DNA of 60,000 bases from the NCBI GenBank assembly GCA_903813345.2, contig CAIIXF020000004.1, forward strand, positions 1,344,513 to 1,404,512, read 5' to 3'. Numbering within the stretch: the stretch's first letter is position 1; each line of letters begins with the position of its first letter. The notes under the pieces were generated by a model. It saw nothing but the letters and a program-made list of their open reading frames with translations. It had not been told where the DNA came from and ran no database searches. This DNA is from Owenia fusiformis (lineage: Eukaryota; Annelida; Polychaeta; Sabellida; Oweniidae). Position numbers and translations under genes: made by a program. Below, in pieces: positions 1 through 11,200 of this stretch.

Positions 1-242
1 ACATCCCTCAACAACATTTCGCGGGAGAACTATTTCTAGCAGGTTTATGTTACTAGGTTGTACAGGATCAGGGTCAAGCCTGCAATCAATAAAATATTTT
101 ATGAATGATTGACTCTAGATATGTCTAAAGTGTTGAATATAAGCAGACAAGCATAAAAACAGAATAGTAATTATTGAGGCCCAGAGGAGGAAATTCACCC
201 AATAATTCATAGACCTAGAGAAAGAAATACACCCCATAAATA

Positions 243-352
243 CTAAAAGTTGAATCGCACCTCTATCTGATTTACACTGTAAAGATGAACTCCAAGGAAT
301 TCTGGTATATTCCCTTCTTCATACTGACACTTTATAAAACCATACAACACAT
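243..352 (-). CDS. Possible terminal exon of an unidentified minus-strand gene
   Basis: Read on the minus strand, an open stretch of about 36 codons follows a candidate acceptor (CAG at 353-355) and ends at a TAG (243-245). The residues look protein-like rather than random, with the run EEGNIPEFLGVHLYSVNQIE and a C-terminus VRFNF. The frame closes upstream at a TGA, so an acceptor is needed for it to be real. I do not recognise the family and found no convincing upstream exon between 353 and 1219. It may be a chance reading frame. Confidence 0.25.
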
Positions 353-1219
353 CTGGGCACATATGTGAGCACAGGCGACAAGACAACATACAAGATCATT
401 ATATTCATGAGTAAACAATTATAATCCATATCACCCTGTTTGTTTAAAAGTAAATGCTCCAGATTTCTATGTCATCAATGAACATGTGGTCCTTGCCAGC
501 CAAACAACAACAAAGGATTTTGACACTTCAATTTTGTCAACATATTTATCAAAATTTGTACCACTAAACTAGTAATTTGACAATTCTTTCAAATAGAATA
601 GCATTAACACTATACATATAATGTGGTAAATATCGTTGACATATGTTGAAATTGCATATAAAACTCAAAGAACTTTCTTTTTAGTAGTTTTCATTCAGAT
701 TGTTTTGACAGAGCAACTGTCAAAAAATGAGGTCACTTTTCATTGATAATTAGTCGGCGATCCAAACGTCAAAACAATTCCAAAATTTGCCTGGGCTAGG
801 GCATTATATTTTTCTTTCAATATATGTGAATATGAATTATCAACAAACCTTGATTTGGCTACTATATCCATTATTTTGGTTGAATTTCGAAGAAAATTTA
901 ACCGTGACCTTCCATGTTGAAATTACCCGGATGTAAACTAACTCTTCAAATTGAGAGGCAAGAAAAAGATAAACAAAGTCCAGCCGGCCTTGGCAACCTT
1001 CTCATTAAAACAGTATTTTAGATATTTAATCAATGTTTGAAAAGTATATAACCTGGCTATATTGTAGATTAATATGGACTTTTAAGAATCCAAAATTAAT
1101 TCTGCTATTTTGAATTGACAATGACATTTAATTAATCTTTAACAAATACTTCCGGGTATGAATCACATCAATACTTTTGGAGAGATCTTTAATTTTTAAA
1201 TTTATTCCAGCATTGAGAA
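353..1219. other. AT-rich stretch without a recognised gene
   Basis: No coding exon was supported here on either strand. It lies just upstream of the SLC66A3-like gene and presumably holds its promoter and 5' UTR. The AG at 1209-1210, after a pyrimidine-rich tract, could be an acceptor for a 5' UTR intron directly before the start exon. Confidence 0.5.
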
Positions 1220-2862
1220 ATGTCTCTTGTGAAACTACTGGGCTACTCAACTGTGGTGTCATCATCTCTGTTATGTAAGTGAATGTACATTTCTCCAGAT
1301 TTAACTTTTGATACATTTACATACGGTATATATTGTTCATGTGTATTTCATCATGTGTATTTCATACTGCATGTATTGTTCATATGCAATTGTAAATAGA
1401 TCAGTACATCTATACATGTAGTTTAATTTCTGTTGAATTTAATCTTTGTAGTGAAGTTTCCCCAGTTGTTGAAAATCCACTGGGCAGGCTCTGGTCAAGG
1501 AGTTAGTCTCTACAGTATACTGGTGGATGCATTATCATCAGGAATCTTTGTAGCCTACTGTATTGTCAATCAATACCCATTTAGGTATGTGATCCCCGGG
1601 ATGTAGTAAACTGGTTGATGCATTATCATCAGGATTCTTTGTAGCCTACTGCATTGTCAATCAATATCCATTTAGGTATGCATAGTGCAAAACTGGTATT
1701 GTTGTTGTGTTCTGGCATGGGCCATGGTTCTGGTGAAAGAAGAATCTAAACTTATGACATTGTGAATCTCATTATGTAAATTCCACATGTATTCATATTT
1801 TATTTATCTTTATCATCATTGGCCAGTTGACAGACATATTCAGATGTGTAAGGAAATCATAAATTATTTGCTACATCACCCCCAACCCTGGCCAATAATT
1901 ACTTAAAAATCATGCAGTTTTCACAGTTTTGAGCACCTGTCAGGTGATTTTGGGCCGAAACTGTCAAACGACTCCTCCCTTGGAACTTTTTTAAAAAAAC
2001 TTTGCAAAAGCTGACTTTGCGCCTGTACATACATTATAATGTTCCTTTTCAGTTCCTGGGGCGAATCACTTTTCCTTGCATTAGAAGGAATGTTGATTGC
2101 AATTCTAATTCTATGGTACAGCAACCAGAAGAGCTATATTGGTGGACTACTACTTGGATATGTTGTCTGCATGTGTCTCATGGTATCTCCCTATATTACC
2201 ATTCCTATGCATACTGCTATACAGAGCTGTGTTACACCTTTTGTGATGAGTGGCAAGGTATGCATTGACTGTCATAGAAATATTGTCTGTATGTATTTCC
2301 TAGTATCTCCCTATATTACCATTCCTATGCATACTGCTATACAGAGCTGTGTGTCAAGTTTTTATCAATGTCATTGAAAGATGGCGAAGTTGTTTGTACT
2401 TCTTTCACCCATTCCACACGAGCCTTGCCCAAGTCGGTATTTTTTTTACTTATACTGATCTTGAATTATTAGAAATCAAGATAAGTAAGAGAAACCCACT
2501 TAGGCAAGGCTTATTCCACACTACTACTTTAGATTCTTATAATTGAGGGTTTTACTCAGCAAATATTGAATTGTTGAGATAGCCCACACCCCACTTGAAT
2601 AAACTTGGCTACAATTTGGAAAATCATCTATTTTCAGTTTACCCAGATCAAACAAATCTACAGTAATGGAGGACCAGGCCAACTGTCATACATAACAGTG
2701 ACATTTATGAACTATAGGTCTTGGTCACGACTCTTGACGTCAGTAATGGAAACTGCTGATATCATTTTAGTGACCAAATATGGATTTGTCAGCTTGGCAA
2801 ATTCAGTTATAGCATTACAGTGTATTTATTATGCAAACACTGGTAAATTAAAAACAAAGTAG
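1220..2862 (+). CDS. SLC66A3: PQ-loop repeat membrane protein, SLC66A3 (PQLC3) orthologue
   Basis: Four exons, 1220-1274, 1452-1584, 2053-2257 and 2638-2862, join with matching phases into 205 codons; human SLC66A3 is about 202. The first PQ-loop motif is K-F-P-Q at residues 20-23. The second loop, at residues 132-134, reads F-T-Q, so its proline is lost, as in SLC66A3 relatives that have F-A-Q there. Hydrophobic segments fill most of the chain, as expected for a seven-helix PQ-loop protein of internal membranes. The start at 1220 is chosen because an in-frame TGA lies just upstream and the N-terminus then matches the family in length. MPDU1 is related but has a longer N-terminus and a different C-terminal half. 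The transported substrate is not shown by the sequence. Parts of exons 2 and 3 are duplicated in the introns that follow them. Confidence 0.88.
1611..1680 (+). repeat. Tandem copy of the 3' end of SLC66A3 exon 2, donor included
   Basis: This 70-bp stretch repeats 1520-1589 with four substitutions, about 91 bp downstream, and keeps the donor GTATG. Its reading frame is open; three of the four changes are synonymous and one exchanges isoleucine for phenylalanine. No strong acceptor precedes it, so it is more likely a duplicated exon fragment or decoy donor than a functional exon. Confidence 0.85.
2281..2358 (+). repeat. Tandem copy of part of SLC66A3 exon 3
   Basis: About 78 bp matches 2159-2237, offset by roughly 121 bp. 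The central 50 bases or so, from TATCTCCC to GAGCTGTG, are identical. The copy has TTTCCTAG, a possible acceptor not used in the original, but its right edge diverges before the donor. It is best read as a partial exon duplication. Confidence 0.85.
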
Positions 2863-3028
2863 TTTATCTTGAATACCACATGAATACAGGTGAGGTGCAC
2901 CATGAGATCAATGGAAGATATTAACAAGGGGCAATCAGCTTTACAATTGGGTTATCTGATCTGTCATTGATTCAATCTCAGAGATTTTTAATGGTGCATT
3001 TTTGTTCATGGCTTACGCAGTGTAATGT

Positions 3029-3413
3029 AATACTGTAAACTGCTTTAATTTGGCGCTATTTAATTTGGCAGATTTGGCAAATCCTGAAATTCTGACTGCT
3101 ATTAATTTGGTAGATTGATCATCATTGATTGTATTATCACCCACTTCACAGATCGCCACAAATAACACAATTTTATCACCCCTGGTATGAAGTTGTTTTA
3201 TCTAAACCAGCAGGGATGCTTTAGATCTCCCAAAATAGTTAAATTGACATTTATCAATGTTTCAATCAAGATTTATCGCGCAAGGTAACACATTGAAAGG
3301 ACACTGGAATACCCAGGAATTTCATTTTAAAAAATTGGCGGAAACTTCATTTAGCGGTTTTTATCAATCTGCCCAATTAAAACTTCTGCCAGATTAATGC
3401 AATATACAGTATT
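3029..3413. mobile_element. MITE-like element with short inverted ends
   Basis: The ends AATACTGTA (3029-3037) and TACAGTATT (3405-3413) are inverted copies, and similarity continues inward with mismatches (TGCTTTAATTTGGC against the reverse of the right side). The interior has inverted runs of AATTTGGCAGAT. It is about 385 bp with no coding capacity. Subterminal AAATTTGGC/GCCAAATT motifs resemble those of the element at 5409-5635. Confidence 0.55.
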
Positions 3414-4572
3414 GAATTTCTTACAAGTTACAACAACATAAGACTAAAACTGTTCAATATGAGATTGCAGTGGATATCTTCGACACATTGTGATATAGAT
3501 GCCATGTAAAATGTTAAAATATAGTATAATCCATGGGAAACAATTGCATATCAACACTTTTTTCAAATCAACATGATTATCAGGGATGAGGGATTAGTTA
3601 AAAATGAAGTACTGGAGTAAAGAGAAATCATTAACTGAACTTTTGAAATGCTCCCTCAATGACATCAGAGGATTTCTATTTGGGGATTCTGAATTATTTC
3701 ATGATTCGGGGATAGTTTAACAAATAGCTTTTAACAAATAATTTGATTTGTGAAATAATTTTGCTCATGCTGATGATATCAATATGAAGCAATAAACATT
3801 GAATTGATATCACAAATATTTATGATTTATTGTTTTTATAATTAATAAAGTATATTTTACTATTTACAATTTAATGTACATGTCTTATTATACAACAAAT
3901 ATATGCACTATTTAACATTAATATTATCATGGTACATGGCTGATCATATAAGTGGATAACAGCGTAGATAATAATAAAAAATTTATGAGGCAAAATAAAG
4001 AAGCATTGGTCAACATACATTAATCAGTAAAGGCTTTAGTAATCAGAACTACGTTTGTGAATTACTAGACCTTTATAATTACAACAAATTAAATTTAAAA
4101 AACGGAGGCCATAACAATATGGTGTGACATAAAAATGTGTGCTTTTTCATAGGTCCATTGAAAGCATTAAAGTAAATTACAAAATTATGAGCAGTTTGGA
4201 GAAAAAACACAAAGCAATATAAAACAGAAAGCTTTTTTGATGATAACATTTTGGCATGCAATCTTTTAAAGTGAATAAAGTGAAAAACACTTTAATAGTC
4301 TGTTTCTGACTAGGATCCTCTGTCAGGTGCTGTTGCAATTTTTTGAAATATTTTTGGCAGGTAACTGGTACTTTATGTTCATTATAAACATTAAGTGTTC
4401 AATGTCCAACTGCTTGTATGGTGGATTTCAACTGTTCTTTAGCATCTCTAGTATTCTTCATGGAACTGGCTCTAACATTGTTATAGCGGTGTTGAATCTG
4501 CAACAGGAAAATAATATTTCAGTCTTTTTGTTCATATCAAGTTTTTCTGCAAACAATTTGGTAACATACAAG

Positions 4573-4636
4573 GGTTGTCCCATAAGTCTTGAAATTTTTT
4601 TATTGTATAAATTTCAAGACTTATGGGACAACCCTC
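4573..4636. repeat. Near-perfect hairpin with mariner-like arms
   Basis: Arms of about 25 bp (AGGGTTGTCCCATAAGTCTT and its reverse complement) are separated by about 14 bp. The arm start resembles mariner-type inverted repeats. A 37-bp direct repeat flanks the hairpin (from about 4532 and again from about 4636), far longer than a target-site duplication. Confidence 0.75.
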
Positions 4637-4736
4637 ATATCAAGTTTTTGTGCAAACAATTTGGTAACATAATATTATAGCCCAGGCCCGCCCAAGTGAT
4701 ATGTTGAATTCTAGCACTGCCACGGAGCTCACTTAT

Positions 4737-5213
4737 CAGGTTCTATTGTATAAGTTTTACTGTAAATCTTGAAATACCTGGGATAACAAGATTTAATTAG
4801 CTGGTTCTGCTGTATAAGTTTTACTGTAAATGTTGAAATACCTTGGATAACAGACTAAGCAGGTTCTACTGTATAAGTTTTACTGTAAATGTTGAAATAC
4901 CTTGGATAACAGACTAAGCAGGTTCTACTGTATAAGTTTAACTGTAAATGTTGAAATACCTTGGATAACAGACTAAGCAGGTTCTACTGTATAAGTTTTA
5001 CTGTAAATCTTGAAATACCTGGGATAACAGACTAAGCAGGTTCTACTGTATAAGTTTTACTGTAAATGTTGAAATACCTGGGATAACAGACTTAGGAAGT
5101 TCTACTGTATAAGTTTTACTGTAAATCTTGAAATACCTGGGATAACAGACTTAGCAAGTTCTACTGTATAAGTTTTACTGTAAATCTTGAAATACCTGGG
5201 ATAACAAGACTTG
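4737..5213. repeat. 59-bp minisatellite, eight copies, overlapping the XRRA1 stop codon
   Basis: Eight tandem units of about 59 bp, each containing TTCTACTGTATAAGTTTTAC. The unit closest to XRRA1 holds the last codons and TAA of that gene on the minus strand. The other seven repeat the same end downstream of the stop. Units differ by a few substitutions only (CTTGG/CTGGG, AATGTT/AATCTT). Confidence 0.92.
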
Positions 5214-8200
5214 GGCTTCAGGAAAGTCCTCAAATTTGCCCTCATCTAGGACACTCTGTAAATTGTCCTCTTTTATGTTCTTCTGTGTTTTCATCTGATG
5301 TAGAACTGCATCGATCTTCTGTTGCTCGGACACTCTCTCGACACTAGTAGGTACAGCCGTCTGAATGCAATAAGTTTGGATAAGGATTTGACATTTATTT
5401 TACAACTACTGTACTTCTACTTAATTTAGCGGCAATTTTAATTTGGTGGATCTGCCAAATTGTCAAAAGTCTGCCAAATTAAGTAGCCGTCAAATTCCCT
5501 AGTAGTTTTAGTACCATGTAAATAGGTATCATTAGTGCATTGTAATATTGCAAGTAGGCCAAATTAAGTAGCAGCCAGATGTTCAAATCAGCAAATCTGC
5601 CAAAATAAGTAGCACGGAATAAAGTAGAAGTACAGTCGTTACAATTGCCTTCCTGGTGTGAAACTATTCATGAAATTAAAGGGAAAGATTGCCTCTGCAT
5701 GCAAAACATTATATAATTGATAAGATCTTTGAATCAGCCTCCTTCAGGCTGATCAACATGTTATTTGAAACAGTGTTACTCTCTCTAGGATTTTGATCTT
5801 TTTAAAACTTTCTTTTTCTGTGCAATACAAGTTTTTGTAGTTTATAGTGCAACATTTTAAGAACTTTTATGCAGGATTTCAGGAAACACTTAGAAATATT
5901 GGAATAGCATTTTGCATTATGGAGATGCCGCACCTCAGAGATTTCAATATGGAGAGATCCCTGTGAAAGGTAACAGGATCATAAACCGTTGCTTATTTAG
6001 AGAGTAATTGAGATCAAGTTATAACTGATAATAAAGCATTTGCTTATTATCCTATATAGTTATTTTTCATGAGCTATATGTCCTACCTAAATAAAGGGGA
6101 ATTGAACTATTATTTATGCTCCTTCACCTACCTTAACATGTGGTTTGAATGGTTTCTGTCTGTGGTCAAGGTGTACTTGGTTATCTCTGAACACCAGTGG
6201 GTGATTCAACGCATGTTGTAGCGCTCTAATATTGTTCTGTATGCCTGCAATGACAAGAAGAAATACTTTATAAGACATGGTGTTGAGAATTACATAAGGT
6301 CGATTTTCAAAACTCGATCAGACCATTTTTTAGAAAATATGAATGTCAAAAATATTTTTTTAAAGTATGACACAATTTTGAAACTTTGATGATTGAGCCT
6401 TTTGACAGCCTAGCTGGTAAAACCTTACACCATTTCTGTTCATTATGTTTGTATGCAAACTTCTGGATAAATTAAGAACTTATAAATAGTTTTGTTGTGT
6501 GACATATGGTACCATTTTTACACCACTTGCGATTTTCTTTGAGGAATTCAGAATTATTCAGAAATAAAAATTACATACAATCATGCACTAGGCATAATTA
6601 TATCTCTTTTGAATATCAAGACACACAGTGATAAATATCACACGCTTTACATATCATATAATTCAAAATGGCCACTTAATTCAAAATGGCCACCAAGCTC
6701 TTACATATGAATAAATTTAAAGTTAAACAGATGAGCAGTTTTCATGGAAGTTTGAATATAAGATTGATGTGGCACCCACTCAACTGCTCAAGTGCATGCA
6801 AGCGCGCCTATATGGCAACAATATTGCACTTAACATGCAAAATGTCACCACCTGCCATTTGTAACTTGTTACAGACGCCGAACATAGACCATCAAACACC
6901 AACTATGGATCACCATCCACAAAGAGACTATAACAATATCTTGACATAAAAATTCGATAAAATGGCTAAATCACCTTGAGGTACGTGAATTTCAGCATCA
7001 TCAGCACCATCAAGTAAGACGTTGTAACCCCGATATTTTGCAGGTATTTTCTTTTTTCTTTTCTTCTTTTTCTCCTGTTTGTCCTCTGTGACTTCTGTGT
7101 TTGCATTTTGTCCATCAACCTGAACAATCAAATAAATTATTGTACACCTCATTGATATACTGTATTGTGATTGGCTTATTGCCTTGGTTATTGTTATTTC
7201 TCAGATAAATATTCTGGAATATAAATTCACTAAATTAAAATGTAATGCATTTGTTTGATCTATTTAATTTCATCCTCTTATTTGATCACATTAGTAGTGA
7301 TTTTATTTTCGTCGTCGTTATTTTTATCAGCTTAAAATCAATAGAAAAATCTTTAAGTAAGCTATGTCATTCAATGTCATTCTCTTAAAATTAATTTCAT
7401 TCTGGTTATCCTCCTCCCAAATAACAAAACAATGTTGTTGACTTCACTTAAAATCAACATTTTCGTGCAATTATAAATCATCATATCCCCTCAATCTCAT
7501 TACAAAACTAACTTTCTTCTTCTATCCCACAACTGAGGTCTAATATGCAAACCTCTAAAAACCTCATGAAAATCTAGATTTAGTGAGATTTCAAAAGCTA
7601 TATTGAAACTGTGCTATTCAAAACCATCTCCTATGGAAATAAAGATTTAGTGAGATTTCAAAAGCTATATAGAAACTGTGCTATTCAAAACCATCTCCTA
7701 TGGAAATAAAGATTTAGTGAGATTTCAAAAGCTATATAGAAACTGTGCTATTCAAAACCATCTCCTATGGAAATAAAGATTTAGTGAGATTTCAAAAGTT
7801 ATATGGAAACTGTGCTATTCAAAACCATCTCCTATGGAAATAAAGATTTAGTGAGATTTCAAAAGCTATATTGAAACTGTGCTATTCAAAACCATCTCCT
7901 ATGGAAATAAAGATTTAGTGAGATTTCAAAAGTTATATGGAAACTGTGCTATTCAAAACCATCTCCTATGGAAATAAAGATTTAGTGAGATTTCAAAAGC
8001 TATATTGAAACTGTGCTATTCAAAACCATCTCCTATGGAAATAAAGATTTAGTGAGATTTCAAAAGCTATATGGAAACTGTGGTATTCAAAACCATCTCC
8101 TATGGAAATAAAGATGATTAGTCTCATACCTGTGTCATGAAGAAAGCATTGTCATTGGACTCATCCACCCAGGCTTCTGTACGTGCCTCTGGCTGCTCTT

Positions 8201-11200
8201 CTTCTTCTTCAGGTTCATCACCATCTGAAGCTGGTTGGGGGCTTGCTATAGGAGGAAGAGGTTTACCTATTTCATATCTGGAACAAAAAATATAAGAGTT
8301 TATTATCATCACCATCTGAGGCTGCATATCTAAAACAAGGAATATACTAAAGGGTTAACTTCGTTTAATTTGCAAACAATTTTAAGATAAAACTCCTTTG
8401 GGCCGCTTTGTTTCAAATTCATTAATTGATGGAGGGTGTAGTTTAGATTTACAATAACATAAAAAGCCCTGTAAACGGTTATCACTTACATTGGCTGTGA
8501 TGTTGGACGTGGTTTAAACTCGGCTACGATTTCTTCTTTAGTTTTGTTTGTAGGTGGCGCCTCTAATGCAAGCAGCTCGTCTACATTGCGTTTTGGAATT
8601 GTTGGCACTTTGGTATTTACTTTACGCTGAGGTTTGTTTGGAACCTCTATATGTGGCTTTGACAGGGGAGATGTTTTCTTTCTGAAATTCAAAATCAAAA
8701 TCTGAGTCTGACACCTTTAATGTCAATTTTCATATTATCTCAAGTCTTTTTATTTCAGAATTTTGAAAATTCTCTAATTTTGGGATATGGTCATTGAACT
8801 AAGTAAAAATGTGACCATTCCAATGAAGAAGGGGAAATGATCCATAGTTAAAAGATTATGCTTCATGTATCTTCAAGCACAGATGAACTTAAAGGTAGCT
8901 TCAACTGAAGAATTCTGGGTTATTATTTCCTCTCTTCAAATGAAATTACTTTTGGTTAAAAATGGAACAATGCTACATGAAATTAATGCATTTATATGTG
9001 TAAACTCACCTAATTATTTTGATACCAAGTCTTTTTTGTAAAAATCTGTGTAGCAATGGAGGATCTCCACTTCGCTGTGTTGTTAAAGGATTGTCATGTA
9101 TCACTAACTCATTCAATTCAGGCCAACCTGCAAGGGGCAGAAGTACTTCTTCCTCCGATATCTGCAATGCATACATATACAGTGTAACAAAATTGGCTGC
9201 CTAAATAAGGATTTTACACTTTTTTGACCCACATTGTAACTTTCCCATTTCAGAGTTGAACCATTATACTTGGCAAATCAATGTACCTTTGGATAAGCTT
9301 TAAAATGATTTATGACACATACTATGAAGACACTGCTATATGTCTGCCTAGGGGGGCCCCATACTTTCGGAACACCCTGTATTACCTTATTATGGGCCAG
9401 GTTGAGATGCTCCAGAGCTGGAAATGGGGCAGTTGGCATGGAGGTTGTTATTAAATCAGGTGTAGGGGCATATTCACTAAATGTCTCTGTTAATAGATTG
9501 CATGTATTACCTTATTATGGGCCAGGTTGAGATGCTCCAGAGCTGGAAATGGGGCAGTTGGCATGGAGGTTGTGATAAGATCAGGTGTAGGGGCATATTC
9601 ACTGAATGTCTCTGTTTCAGGTTCAGGTGATGTCACTGCACTTGTGGTTGGATCTTTGTCTTTCTCACTTTCAGCTGAAGGTGCAGATGCATCATCTGAA
9701 AGGCAGAGATAAAGCAGGTTATCCTACATGCCCAATCCGCAATATCATCTTGCGTCACTCTACAGGCAGTACTGTAATCAGTACTAAACAGTGCAGTTCG
9801 AGCACTGCGATGTACAGTACTGTTATAACAGAAGTTTTATACAACGCAATACAGCACTGTACAGTAGCAGCACTCGACAGTGACCAATTACATGTACACC
9901 CGAATCCGCAACACTATTTTGCAACACCATACATGTTCTAACAGCAGTTTTATACAGCACAATACAGTATTGATTTTACAGTGCAGTGTTTTCTAAAACA
10001 GCAGTGTACAAGTACTGTTTTTACAGTGCTGCCTAGCACTGTTTCATAAACAGCACAGTTCTGTTTGAGATTAGGAGTGTATGGGGAAGAGCACCAGTCT
10101 TTTATTTAAAATGGAGCCTTATAGGAATGTATGTGAAAATGCAGTTGGAGGGAACCAGGTATGAACTGATTCATTCTCTCATATACATGAACATTTACTC
10201 TTATGCATGAAAGCACTGAAGATACAGTACAGTACTGTAACAACTTACAGTACAGTACAGTACAGTACAGTGCTTTTTAACAACTTCAGTAAAACCTGTC
10301 TAATTGGAGTACCTTTGGTAACTCAAAATATTGGGAGGTTGCAGGGGCTCATTTCACATTTAAGTAGAATATAACAAGAAATGGGATTTGCCTATATCAG
10401 TGAAAGTATGTAGTCTACAAACCTGATTTAGCCTTTTCTGGTTTCTTTCTATTTTTAGTTCGACTTTTTGGTCTTGTTCTTTTCTTCTCGATAACTTCTT
10501 CAACTATGTGTTTTCCTGGGACTAGTTTTAAATGTGGTACACTTGATATCTCATTTCTTTCTAGACTTAGATGTCGAAGCCTGTATGAAAATAAAATGTT
10601 GGTCAACAAACATTACAGTCTGTGAATGGGTACATGTATCAGTAATATTCCCAACCTTAGAGCAACAGTGTTCTGCACAGCAAGGCATGCAAAATGTCAC
10701 CACCTGCCATTTGTAACAGACACCAACCACCAAACACCAAAGAATAGTCACAAAAAATTGGTGGTGACATAAAAATTACATGCCCCCTCCCCTATTGGAA
10801 ATATATTCAAACTCTGACAAAAGGATGGTAAATTTAGGATTTAATACCCTCAGTTGATAAAAAATCTGGAGAGATTACCAAACAGACCTGTCAAGTTTTT
10901 CTAGCCTGAATCAAATATTATCATTAAATTATATGAATGCACTAGTGAAAATTTCAGCAAAATCTTACTTTTTTAATCCTGCGAGGCATGCAAATATTGA
11001 TGAATCTGAGAATTTGTTGTCATCCAACATCAGAATGTCTAATTTAGGAAACCTGTCCATCTCAGTGGTCCTGGAAAAAAACAAAATAAAAATGTCGATA
11101 TTTTGTAATTCCACAAAGAGAATAAGGTATGTGTATAGGACACTTGAACAGTCGTATAATAAACACATAACAGGGTATTAACATGCAAAATGTCACCACC

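Larger units (their letters stand above)
2863..5174. other. Convergent intergenic region rich in repeats, no gene
   Basis: This lies between the 3' ends of the SLC66A3-like gene (plus) and XRRA1 (minus). It holds a MITE-like inverted-repeat element, a perfect hairpin and most of a 59-bp minisatellite, listed separately. The open frame at 4327-4680 spans the hairpin and its flanking direct repeat and is not thought to be a gene. Confidence 0.7.

Noticed and set aside
1220-2862. MPDU1 as the identity of the first gene
   Set aside because: MPDU1 shares the PQ-loop fold, but the short N-terminus, the total of 205 residues and the GKFTQ ... RLLTSVMET segment fit SLC66A3 better.
4327-4680. 117-codon open frame on the plus strand
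   Set aside because: It spans the hairpin and the 37-bp direct repeats, has no homology I recognise and no gene structure around it.
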